In this document: positions 1 to 11,009 of the stretch, one piece after another
Numbering within the stretch: the stretch's first letter is position 1
Layout of the letters: each line of letters begins with the position of its first letter
DNA from: Episyrphus balteatus
Taxonomy: Eukaryota > Arthropoda > Insecta > Diptera > Syrphidae
Direction: 5' to 3'
Assembly: GCF_945859705.1 (NCBI RefSeq)
Contig: NC_079135.1
Location: 83,088,253 to 83,152,252 of the forward strand
DNA length: 64,000 nt
The notes under the pieces: generated by a model
Told to the model about the DNA's origin: nothing
The model's input: the letters and a program-made list of their open reading frames with translations, nothing else
Database searches by the model: none
Translations under genes and position numbers: made by a program

Positions 1-1739
1 TTAAGTTTGACATGCCTGATTTACAACATTGATTTTTTGACGCAGATTTTTCCTTTTTCCAAAAAAAAAAAACACCTATTTACCACACATATTCATTAGA
101 AATCAAGTGAATGTTTCAAAGCGTGACTAAAACTTTTCTGATAAAGTTACAACATTTCTGGCTAAATATTCAAAAAGCACTCTATGTCAATGAAATCTAT
201 AATTTTTCGTCCGACCGCTTCGAACTCAAATCACTGAGTCTTATAGTCCACGAAACGTTATGCGGTTGTTTTATTTAATTTAATTTTTTGAATTAATTTT
301 GTATAGATACTGTTTTGATACAAATTTTGATGAAAAAATCTTGGACGCAATGATTTTTTTTTTTTTTTAATTTTTCTAAATCCTTCTTATTCAAGGCAGA
401 ATTGTTTTCCTCTAAATTTATAGTTCAACGATTCACGCATGAATTTTTGTTAGGATTTGTTTAAAAAAAAAAAACTTGTATTCCAAAAAAAAAGTCCAAA
501 AGTATGTTAACAAAAGATTTCAAACTACAATTCCAATCCTCAGTTGGGTGGTAGGTAGTTCACGTTAAGTTTTCTATACGACCTTGGCCAGTAATTAATG
601 AATTTTATTCGAATCATCATAATATTGACCCAAAAAAAAAAAACTTTGTACCTATGTTTAATGCTTATTGCGTAATGTTTTCACTATCCAGTTTCACTTT
701 AATTAGTTTTTCGATTTTCAATTTGCTCCTACCCATGACGACAATATTATCACAAAAATCATGAAATTTGTTTTCTACAAAAAAAGAAATGAAAATAAGT
801 AAAAAAAACTCAGTGGAGAACCTAATTAGCAAATTACCAAACGTCAAATGTAAGCCTTGATTGGTTAAAAGTTGTGCAACATTTCAAAAAAAGTCAAAAA
901 GTATTGGATGTTTGGTATGCATTATGCAATATCCGTGAAAGCAAACACTTTTCCCTAAAAAAAATTAAAACTAAAAAAAAAATGTATTCCATAGGGTTGG
1001 GCTGGAGTTTGGCTTTACCTGTCATTTCTGTCAACTTTTAAGCTCTCCCTCTCTCCATTTCCTTACATGAGTGTGCCCACTCGAAAGGAAAGTAAATTCA
1101 GCAAATATTGGATAAAAATTTTATAAAAAAAAAAAAAAAAAAAAATTGAAAAAAAAGAAAACAAAAATAATCGGCTATGAGCGTAAAACTTTGTGCTCGA
1201 ACATTGAATCCTCTGGTTGATGGTTAGAAAGTTTCAAGTGGCGTTCTTGTTCTAAATTCAATAGCCTCTATTTTGGTCATATTGAACTTTTAAATAAGTT
1301 TGTGGCATTCTATTTTCTATATGTAGATTGGAATTTGTATACATATTTTTTTTTCATTTTAAAAGTGAAAAATATACAAAAAAAAATTTCCAAGGCTTGA
1401 GTGCAACAAATTTTTGGAATAAATTTCTTGTGGACAGTACTCGATAAAGTTCTTGTGTATTTGCTGATGTTTTTTTTTTTTTTTTGTTTATAAAGTTTCA
1501 ACAAAGTTGTTGATTGAACTCAATTGAGCCATTTTATTTATTCACAAAAGGGGAAAAAATGGCTTCTATTTTTATTCTGTTAAATTTAACTGAATTTGAA
1601 AATAGTTTTTCTTAGCCTTTTTTGAAGGGTCATGTTAAACAAGGAATGAAAAATATTTAACATTTGATGAATGAATTTTTTTTATTCCTGCTGAATGTAG
1701 AAATAAATGGAGGTTATCCGTATATAGTACAGGTAACAT
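1..1739. other. AT-rich non-coding DNA
   Basis: Long A and T runs (for example near 1124-1144 and 1471-1485) and no frame longer than about 64 codons. The short frames are low-complexity Lys/Phe/Asn-rich translations without recognisable domains. I see no RNA gene or transposon terminus. Confidence 0.6.
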
Positions 1740-2660
1740 AGGCTTTTAAAAAAGAAATAATTGTTACACTCATGAAACTTGGCAAAAAGTTTGCTTTCGG
1801 GATAAGAACTAAGTACAAAAAAAGTCTATACAAAAAAGTTGGGTGGAAGGGTGTTTATCCGCGGACAAGAGGGAGGGGGTGAAGGTCAAAAATATACTGA
1901 AAAAAATTGTTTGTCGAATATCATCATATGACACATGTTTTCAAGGTATTTTTTGATGCTGAACCTAATGACATAAAAATAAAGTCAATACGATTGCTCT
2001 AAGAAAAGTTATTGCAGATTAAAAACAAGGGTGCTTGTTTTTTGACTTCAAGAAGTAAAATATAACCGAAACCCTTGTGAAAAATATGCTACACTGATAA
2101 AATTCTTGATGAAGGTTTTAGCTAAAGCAGGGACAAAGGATTCATAAATTTCTTTAAATTATTTTTGGAGAAAGGGTGTTTTTTTGATGGGTTAAGTTGT
2201 GTGTGAGGAAGTTATCATAACAGCTGACTTAAATTTTATTAATTTTTAAAACTTAGTGTAAATGTTTTGGTTGGTGTAAGAATTAAGAATCTATAAAGTG
2301 TACAAAATTATCTTGAGTGAGAGGGTGTTTTTTTTTAAGAAATGATGAAATTCGGAATTAGTACCTACCACAAAAAATTGTTACACCAATGAAAATTGGT
2401 AAAAATATTTCATTTATAACAGAAACCAGGAACCCGAAAATTCTATAAAAATATTTTAGGTTAAAGGGTGTTTTTTTGAGTGAAAACAAAAATGATGGGT
2501 CACCCTAATGAAATTTGGTAAAAACATTGATTTTGGGATAGAAAGCAAGAATAAAAATTTTTCATAAAAAAATTTTTGATGAAAGAGTGTTTTTTTTCAA
2601 AGAGACAGTAAAATTTGTAATTGGTCACAAAAAGCCAATGATTCATTTAATTTATGGTTT
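1740..2660. repeat. Degenerate tandem repeat, units about 120-160 bp
   Basis: The phrase GGGTGTTTTTTT recurs near 2167, 2326 and 2466, with variants near 1849 and 2587. Several copies are preceded by a line resembling AATGAAATTTGGTAAAAA and a 'gggataagaac / gggatagaaagc' segment. Spacing is irregular, so this is an old, decayed array. The part near 1915-2030 resembles the foldback arm at 27285-27420 (shared CAAGGTATTTTTT and a following AAAAGTTAT). The segment CATAACAGCTGAC near 2216 recurs near 13306. The array is therefore related to the repeats near 13.3 kb and 27 kb. Confidence 0.55.
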
Positions 2661-2750
2661 TGATGACAAATTGAACGTTTATATTTAAGTTCTCAGACGT
2701 TTTACACGAATCATCTGCTCTGGCTTCTTGTACTGCTCTGGCTTCTTGTA

Positions 2751-4212
2751 CTAAGAGCCAGCGTTACCGTTGAAAATTTTTGAAAGGTCGCTGAAAAAGT
2801 CGCTTTTAGAAAAAAAAGGTCGCTAACCTGAAAAAAATTGAAAAAAAGTCGCTTTTTTGTCGAAAAAGTCGCTATTTAAAAAAAAAGTCGCTAAATCGTT
2901 TTCATATGTTTTTACATAAAAAAATAAACATAAGTTGTCTTGAAACAAAGTTTTTATTAACAATAACGAAATTAGAAACTAAAAAAAAACAGTCTTCATT
3001 TTAGGATCTTAATAGGCTATTGATTATGTAGTTTAGAAAGGAACTACGACATTCACGGGTTTTTATTGCAGGAATCGTTGAATGGGTTATAAAAGAAGAT
3101 AAAATCGCGGAGTGCTATTAAACGAGAGGGTGGAAACTGAAGATAGGGGTGCAAAAGCCCCCTTTTTTGTTTTTTCAATATACCTCGTAAACCAAGCAAA
3201 ATTTTGATATATTGCATATAAAACTTTTTATAGAGAATTAAATTTCCTATTGGAATAATGTTTTTTAAAAATTGAAAAAAAAAATCCCATACCACAATAG
3301 TCGAACAATCATAAAAAAAATATCAAAAAAATCGATTTTTTGAGTTTTTTTGTTTTTCAGTTATACATTTTTTTTTGGGTTGAGATAGACATAAACATTG
3401 TTCCAAAGAAAAAACGAAGATTAAATTGCCTTCAAAATGCTGTGCTCACTAAATTTTTTCATTGAAAATTAACATTTTTTTTTTCATTGCATTAACATTT
3501 TCTATATCTTTTTTTCAAAACTATGACCATATATAAAAAAAATGTTTGCAAAAAAAAGAAAAAAATGTGAATATCATTCCCTTTTTCGATTAATAAAAAT
3601 TAAAGGTATGATATTTGACTAAATTTTTGTAATAATCCAGTAGTTTAATAATTCCATTGTTAGTATTTAAGTTTATTTCTAATGTAAGCATTTAACATAT
3701 TAAATAAATAAATAGGCATTATTATCTTTCAATTAAGCCATCGAAACCTAAAAAAATATTTAATGGAATATTTTTTAAGAATTTTTAAAAATATGTTACA
3801 TGAGAGTAACGCTGGGTTCAAAAGGGTTAAATAAAAATAAAAAACTAGAACGACTACTGCACACTTGCGCCATTATTTTATTTGTTTGAAATTTTTTTCA
3901 ATTTCACTTGCTAAATGCTTGTGTTCAGCCTTCAGCATTCAACTCGGTCTGCTCAATTATTTTATTCTGAGTCCATCGATGGTGCTCTGAACTAGCTCAG
4001 AATACGTTCAGAACGAAAAAAGAAACACAAATTTGAAGCTCTAAATGTTCAGAATTTAAAAAGAAATACAATTTTTAGAAAGAAAAAAAAAGTCGCTATT
4101 ATGAAATTAGTGAAAAGGTCGCTTTAAATAAAAAGTCGTCGCTTGGTCGCTAAGGCTTCAAAAAGGTCGCTAATAGCGACTAAAGTCGCTTAACGGTAAC
4201 GCTGCTAAGAGC
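2751..4212. mobile_element. Non-autonomous hAT element with perfect 8-bp TSD
   Basis: The element runs 2759-4204 (1446 bp). It starts with CAGCGTTACCGTT and ends with the exact reverse complement AACGGTAACGCTG. It is flanked by the identical 8-bp target duplication CTAAGAGC (2751-2758 and 4205-4212), the hAT signature. Both subterminal regions are packed with GTCGCT: at least six copies in about 2787-2892 and at least six in 4091-4190. Almost all are in the same orientation at both ends, so they are direct rather than inverted. The interior is AT-rich and has no transposase. The longest frame inside (minus strand, 3053-3295) shows no domain. This is probably a deletion derivative mobilised in trans. 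Confidence 0.9.
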
Positions 4213-5207
4213 TGTATTGAAAAAAAAAAACTACCTACTCATTTTGGACAAAATTGACGAAATTAAAAAAGCAAAATTTTGGAAACCATTAATTAATGAG
4301 ACTCAGCTAAAAGGCTATGATACTATTTTTTTTCTAAAACTAGGCCTCAAGAGCTAAAAACAAAAGACTGATAATTCTTCCTTTTTTTATCCACTTTATT
4401 AATGTTGTTTTTATATATGTACCTATCAATTATTATGGTGAAAGACAGGGACATTTTACTATTGATTTCCCTAAAGAATTTTGTTCTTTTATATTTCTTT
4501 AGAAAAATAAAGCCACAGCAACATGCCCTCAAAAGACTCTTAAAATATTAGAGTTTTTTAATTAAAATTTTCAACAACAAGTTTGACAGCCACAAAACAA
4601 ATATAAGTTGTTTTTTTTTACCTTAATTTTTAATTTATTCTCTATGTGAAATTTATTTGTGAAAAAGAATAATGAATTAATTTTAAAACTTGAAAATATT
4701 GTAACACACACAAAAAAAAATACATGGAAAAATACAGACGTTGATTAAGACTAAACATAAAGAAGAAGAGTTTTGTTTTACTGGAAATGTCAGCAACATG
4801 TGTCACAAGGAGTAAATTTAAATTCACAAGAAAGAACAAGAACTTTTACGAACATTTGAAACGAAAAGTTTAAGAATTTTTTTTTTTTAAATGTCAAACA
4901 CAGCCTTAGCCACTGAAAAAAGTCTGTAATGCATTAAAAAGTTAAAGAGTTCAAGAAGAATAAGCACAAATATATTTTTTGTTGACAAACTCTACTTGTA
5001 AGGGAAAAAGCTGAAAATTGTAATTTGATTTATATCTACTTGGTATTTGTCCCCTCTTTGTTTTATTCAAAATAATAACGGAAATATGAAAACCAGAGTT
5101 ATGCGCAACAAAGAAACACACGACACAGATATAAAAATGGCAGACAGAATATTTTATTGTCGTTTTTGGGTTGGCAACAATTGATGAGATCGTTCCTCTC
5201 CTAGCTT
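4213..5207. other. Unassigned AT-rich DNA
   Basis: Only short frames rich in Phe, Lys and Asn are present. A minus-strand frame at 4951-5226 reads into the MITE end and looks fortuitous. No terminus or RNA gene is seen. Confidence 0.5.
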
Positions 5208-5410
5208 TAAGGCTAGGCGCACACATGCGATTTTAGTCGCGCGATTATTTAGTCGCAAAAATGGATCACACGGATTTTAATGCCGGTGAACACACATGCT
5301 TCCCGCGATTAAAAATTTGAAAATTGTGTCTACAGTCATTAAAATTGTTGTCATCTAATTTGCGACTGAATAATCGCGCGATCAAAATCGCATGTGTGCG
5401 CCTAGCCTAA
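5208..5410. mobile_element. Harbinger-like MITE, TAA TSD
   Basis: This 197-bp element (5211-5407) has inverted repeats of about 50 bp that begin GGCTAGGCGCACACATGCG and match their mirror with only a few mismatches. It is flanked by TAA on both sides (5208-5210, 5408-5410). A 3-bp TWA duplication plus a terminus starting GG fits PIF/Harbinger. The repeats contain alternating CGCGCGA and AGTCGC words that are unusually GC-rich for this locus. No coding capacity. Confidence 0.85.
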
Positions 5411-6121
5411 TTGTGTCGAGTCGAGATCATGAAACATGACAGCTTGACATTTAATAGCGTTCACAAAATTACTTTTTAAGAACGATTTTTCCAATCGATG
5501 AGCATGATCTTAATCGTGTCAAAATGTCTTTTGCCATCAATTAAATGAGTCATATGGCCTTCTGTTACCTTTGTATACAATTTTGATCCATCTGTGTATT
5601 TTGAGAAAACGTTGTTTAATGTAGACAAGAACCTCATCAATCATTTTTCTTTTAAGGCTTTATCTGAAAAAAAAAAAAAATTTCCTCATAAGTCAACATA
5701 TACCTATTTCAAATGAGAAAACAACTTTAACCCTCATGTAGCGCCATCTATCGTCAAAATGAAAATCTGCAAAAATTAGGGGATTTTTTTTTAAATTATT
5801 TTGTAATAGTTTTTCCACTTAGGAACTTGATTCTTAAATAACGAACGCCATAATGTACACACCTATGTACATGTGAACTTGTTAATGAAAAAAACAAAAT
5901 TAATTATAGCATCGTTAAAAGAGCATAAAAATCATTGGTCCTTTTCCGAGCGGAAATTTCTTATTAACTTACACAATGAGGAGTGACTTTTTATTTGTGG
6001 ATAAAAACACTTTTTGTCATTTCTCAGAAAATAGAAAAAACTAAAACCAAAATTGCGATTTTTCATACGAATTTTAGTTTTCGTATGAATTAATTTTTAT
6101 CGCCCCAAGTAGCAATAATTG
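5411..6121. other. Unassigned AT-rich DNA
   Basis: No reading frame longer than 60 codons and no repeat ends recognised. A (T)n run and scattered A tracts are the only structure. Confidence 0.45.
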
Positions 6122-7017
6122 TAGCTCCGTGAAGCCAGAACTGCGACCTCAAAATTTTTAAACGAAAGTTGTCTAATTCGTTTGTCCACCCAAAATTTTG
6201 GTTTGTCCACCCTTCAAAAGAATTTTAGAGCATTTTTTTTTTTTTTTTTTAGTAGGAAGTCTGGAAAATTAACAACCGTCTAAAACGTATAAAACCAACT
6301 GCAACCATTTGTCCATCTTGAGTTCTATATACATACCAAATATAACCGTTTTTCCGCCCCCCCCCCCCCCCCCCCCATAGGAGCAATTCAAAAAACAAAT
6401 TTCGCACTGAAAAATTGAAATTCCCCTAAAATCCCCCAAAAAACAATTTTTTCAAAAATTCGTTTGCCCACCTCGATTTCTTTACGTATACTAAAAATCA
6501 TTGTTTATCCAACCTCCGTTTAGGAGACATTCCAAAAAGAATTTTTTTATAGCAACTGTAAAAAATACGCATACACCACAGTGTACCTGCTGGAAACTAC
6601 AAAGTCCCTAAAATCCCAAAAAATTATTTTTTTCCTAAACGTAGGGTGGACAAACGACAATTTTTGGTAGGTATACATAAAGAATTCGAGGTGGACAAAC
6701 AGATATTTGAATTTTTGAAAAAGAAATATTTTTTGGTGATTTTATGGGACTTTGATTTTTCAGTAAAAATTTTGTTTTTTAAATATCTCCTAAACGGAGA
6801 GTGATAAAATTTGGTATGTCGATTGAACTCAAAGTGGACAAACGAATGCAGGTTTTCATTTTTCAGACTTCCTATAAAAAAAAAAAAATTTGCTATAAAA
6901 TTTGAAAGGTGGACAATCGAAAATTTCGGTGGACAAACATGGACAAACGGTGTAAAAACGGATAAGCGAAGTTTGGTTCAAAAATATTGAGGTTGTAGTT
7001 CTTGCTTCACGGAGCTA
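6122..7017. mobile_element. TA-flanked foldback element, GGTGGACAAAC phrase array
   Basis: The element spans 6124-7015 (892 bp), bounded by TA on both sides. Terminal inverted repeats begin GCTCCGTGAAGC and extend about 45 bp with few mismatches. The left half carries GTTTGTCCACC-type words near 6180, 6201, 6308 and 6462. The right half carries the complement GGTGGACAAACG-type words near 6645, 6690, 6832, 6907 and 6930-6953. The interior also mirrors itself at 'cctccgtttaggaga' and 'tctcctaaacggag', so it is an old foldback. The TA duplication suggests a Tc1/mariner/pogo-type transposase. There is a 20-C run at 6357-6376. No coding region. Confidence 0.75.
6357..6376. repeat. Poly-C tract, 20 bp
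   Basis: Twenty consecutive C residues in AT-rich surroundings, inside the foldback element. Prone to length error in assembly and slippage in vivo. Confidence 0.9.
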
Positions 7018-9062
7018 ATTTTATTGTCTCGACGCTACTTTTTACTTATTCTTAGCACTTTTCTTTCGAAAACTAATTTTGAAGATTTAATGCTCAACTT
7101 GATCTTTGTTTCTGGGATAAGTCAAGGTCTTCCTTGTTACTTAAAGCTTACTTAAGTTGCAGTGCAGTAAATTTGTATTATTTTTTTTTTTTAATAAAAA
7201 AAAGGTTACATATCAAATCCTAACCAATACCTAATTATCCTTATAAATTCTCCAAACAATTTGAGTTCATAAAAATAAAATTGTTCTCATATCTATGCCT
7301 ATTTGTTAATCTTCTAAAAAAATATATTACTTGGTACAAATGGTTCAATAAAATAAAAAGAAAAAAAGCAAAAACAGCTTATTTTCAAAAATGTTAAAAA
7401 AAACCATATACAAACATATAGGTACACTTTACGTTTTGTGTCTTACCCAAGGAAATGTGAAATTTAGATAGGATATACTTGGTTTTGCATGTCAAAGAAT
7501 TTCCGCAACGGCTGGCAACTTTGAAGTTTCATTGAATTGAATCAAATATTTACTCGCTTTATTTCGGTAAGTTGGGTAGGTAAGCATGATGGCAATGGCA
7601 ATGGCATTGCAAAAACCAACAACGACATTGAAAGTTTAACACAAAACGAAAACAAAAAACAAAAATCTTAAAAAATGAATGTTGCTGTTGCTTATGTAAA
7701 TATTTGCTGTATTTACCATTCTTTTACACAAACACTTAAATTTGTATCACACGCTAAGGACACAAAAATACAAAAGCCTTACTAGAAGCCACCAGTCATC
7801 CCCTAGTTGTTGTGTGTATATGTCAGGATGGTTTGGTCGTATAAGTTTATTGCTTGCGGATTATATACCCACCTACTTGTATTCCTCAAAAAAAATATCG
7901 ACGAAAACAAAAAAAAAAAAACTTTTTGCTGGTGTTTATTTTCTTTCTTTTTTTTTATATTCATGAAAATTTGGTATAGAAGACGATAAGGATGTAGATG
8001 GCTCAGATCAAGGGTCTCCAAGCTAATTTTAGAATCCTTTGTGCAAAAGGTCTGCATCATCTACATATTTGAAAGCATTCGACAGGATGGTCTTCCATAT
8101 TTGACCTGCCGACCGCAAACATAGATATTATATGTGAATGTGGCTTGTTGTGACGACCAACAACGCTAAAGGCATTGGTGCTGGTGGGTGGTGGCGGAAA
8201 ATCTAAATGAGATAACCTGCGGCTTCGGAAAACAAACCCCAAACTTGAATGTTTTTGGTATTTTTGATATGTTTTGGTTATTGTGTGTTGGGATTGCACG
8301 TTAATTTTGTGGAATTTACATATACACTATACAGGTAACAGTTTGTTTATTCCATTTTCGTAACACAAAGTCCAATTGTATTGTAGGTAGGTACCTTTAC
8401 TATAAGTATGAGGGTTAACCGGATGTGCTGCGGTGATTCGTATAGGTAACATCATAGTCGGTAGATTTTGTTATCCATACAAATACTTGGTTGAATATAG
8501 AAAGAGAAACTATCTCTTGCTACAACAAAGTTGGTAACGTAATCGAAAACTGAATTGAAAATGAAGCAGTTACTGTGGAACAGATGGTTAGATATATAAA
8601 TTCCATCATAACCGAATACCAATATTTGCTATTTAAATTAAAGTTTTTTTTTTTGGCTTTGAAACAACTCAAGAGATCCTGCTTAAATCAAGTGGTAATT
8701 GTATGCTAAAAGATGTAGTGTAGGTATAGATAAATAAATTGTTTTATGCTAGGTTGGTATACCTACATATCTTTCAGATGAATTTCAGGGATTGGTTCTA
8801 ATTTTAAACTTACTGTTTTAAACTATTTCAACTTTTTTTATAATAGAATGAAAATTAACGACTCGTTTAAACGAATTCACAACAGGGACGGATTTAATTC
8901 AAAAAAACCAAACTAAAAATCGCTATACTTAAGATTTCAATCATTATGTACATACTTGCAAAAGTGAAATAAAGTGCATGACTAGTTTGTAAATTTATGT
9001 TTTACCATAAAAATACCAAACCTTTTTTTTTAATTCAAAGAAGAATGTTTTCAATTTGATTT
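7018..9062. other. Unassigned non-coding DNA
   Basis: About 2 kb without a recognised repeat end. Overlapping frames on both strands at 7742-8060 and 8057-8299 have no domain and contain Lys/Phe homopolymer translation. Base composition is somewhat less AT-extreme around 7500-8350. Short TGGCAA/TGGCAT repeats occur at 7590-7610. A conserved non-coding or untranslated exon cannot be excluded. Confidence 0.45.
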
Positions 9063-10144
9063 TACAGGGTGTCCCAAAAGTAATGGATCAAACGAAATAT
9101 GCAGATAGGCCAACTTTAGGGCTCTCAGAATTTGGTAACTTGTTCATCCCAAATCCTTACGGTTTTCAATTTAATGCAGTTTTTGTGAATTATCGAAAAA
9201 TCTCGACTTTGCAACAGTATTTTGCTTCCTCCGGTCATAATTGATTTTTGTTTTTTACAATTCTTTCACTAAAACATTGCCTAATAATAAGAAATAATTA
9301 TTTAATCAAAATATTTTTTATTTCATACGCCATTTTGCTGCAAATTATGTAACAGTTCCATATTTTATAAAAACTCAATTTCTTACTTTTATTTGAGAGG
9401 AACATCCCGAAAAAAAATTGTATGGTGTGATACTGGTTTATTATTTTAAAAACTTGCCGTGTTATTGCACTTTTCAAAAATGTATAAAAATTTCCAAAGT
9501 TCAAATTAGAACGAAAGATATTACAATTTTAATGCAAAAAAACAGGGGTTTTCAGAGCAAAGTAACAAACAAAAATCGAGGCTTTTATTCAAAAAGAAAT
9601 AAACAAACAACAGTCGAGGAAATGTGTTTATTTTTCTTTGTTATTTTTCTCTGAAAAGGCCTGTTTTGTTGCATTAAAATTGTAATATCTTTTGTTCTAA
9701 CTTCAAGTTTGGAAACTTTTATACATTTTTGAAAAGTGCAATAACACGGCAAGTTTTTAAAATAATTAACCTGTGTCACACCATACACATTTTTTGCAGT
9801 GTGTTGCTCTGAAAAAAAAATTAAGTAATTGAGTTTTTATAAAACATGGAACTGTTAATTAATTTGCAGCAAAATGGCGTATGAAATTAAAAATATTTTG
9901 ATTAAATAATTATTTATTCTTATTAGCCAATGTTTTAGTGAAAGAATTGTAAAAAACAAAAATCAATTATGACCGGAGGAAGCAAAATACTGTTGCAAAG
10001 TCGAGATTTTTCGATAATTCACAAAAACTGCATTAAATTGAAAACCGTAAGGATTTGGGATGAACAAGTTACTAAATTCTGAGAGCCCTAAAGTTGGCCT
10101 ATCAGCATATTTCGTTTGATCCATTACTTTTGGGACACCCTGTA
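9063..10144. mobile_element. Mariner-like foldback element, nearly fully palindromic
   Basis: The element 9065-10142 (1078 bp) lies between TA dinucleotides (9063-9064, 10143-10144). It begins CAGGGTGTCCCAAAAG and ends with its complement. The arms pair along almost the whole length (about 9065-9560 with about 9650-10142), leaving only a short central segment. A short Met-initiated frame in the left arm (9056-9244) is mirrored in the right arm (minus strand, 9963-10301) only because the arms are inverted copies. I do not regard it as coding. TA target duplication and the CAGGGTGTCCC end fit the Tc1/mariner superfamily. Confidence 0.85.
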
Positions 10145-10189
10145 TAAGAAATTTATTAAAAACTGTAAAGATAATATAAAATTTCTCTC

Positions 10190-10430
10190 TTAACCCTTTG
10201 TTGCCCGGAGCAATTTTTTTCTCAACAAAATTAAAAAAAAAGTTGAAAAAACTTAAAATATTTCTTGAATATCGCACCAGAAAAAAATATATCCATTGCA
10301 CTAGTAAATATCATAATATTAGTAAACTTCTGAACTAGGTATTTGCTGATATATTTAATTGGGATAAAAGTAAAAAAATAAAGTTTAAAAGGTGGTTTCT
10401 TATTGTAACCACCGGAAAACAAAGGGTTAA
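10190..10430. mobile_element. piggyBac-like MITE, TTAA TSD
   Basis: A 233-bp element (10194-10426) flanked by TTAA at 10190-10193 and 10427-10430. Termini start CCCTTTGTT and continue CCCGG on the left, TTCCGG on the right complement. TTAA targets and CCC starts are typical of piggyBac. No coding capacity. It lies 47 bp beyond the preceding foldback. Confidence 0.8.
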
Positions 10431-10700
10431 GTGGTTTTGAATTCCAAAGGAAGCTTTAAAAATATCATTATTTTTACAAATTCGTCAAAAGTCCAAAAAG
10501 TTGCTTACTGCTGTATTAGTAAATGTCATGGTTGTCAAAAAATTATTATGAAAAACTGTCACCATTTAAAAGTTATAATGCGAAAAATCGATATTTTTAT
10601 ATTTGACCTTATGGAATTTCAATTACGTATTCTTCGCAAAATTTATATTTTTTCATTAAAATATCCACTGATATTTTTCTTTTGCTTTAACATATGGGTT

Positions 10701-10742
10701 CACTGTGGTGTATGCGCAACTTTTTTTTGACGTTATAACGTC
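10701..10742 (+). repeat. Recurrent CACTGTGGTGTATGCG word plus 14-bp palindrome
   Basis: CACTGTGGTGTATGCG (10701-10716) is followed by CAAC, a T run and the perfect palindrome GACGTTATAACGTC at 10729-10742. The same word recurs at about 13069-13090 with a 3-bp GTG expansion, and on the opposite strand at about 6569-6587. It may be a transposon terminus, but I could not find a full inverted partner. Confidence 0.5.
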
Positions 10743-11009
10743 TTATAAATCGATGAACCATGGCAGCCACCACAAAAAAGTGACGCCATTTTCTAACGTT
10801 ACACTCTCGCACTTTCGCAGTGCGACAAAAAATTTCAATTAGAAATTAAAAATAAACTATTAGAGATACAAAAATCTTCTATAGCTTATTTGAAAGATAA
10901 TAACCTAAAGCTTAATCCAAATGAAGTATTTTTAAAAATTCCGTCATTTAATAGCGTAAACAATGGTAAAACGTAAAGATAAAATTTTGGCTAACATCCA
11001 AACGCGAAG

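Noticed and set aside
9056..10301. Two mirrored frames ending VNYRKISTLQQYFASSGHN
   Set aside because: They occupy inverted arms of the same foldback, so similarity reflects the inverted repeat. No domain and no extension beyond the arms.
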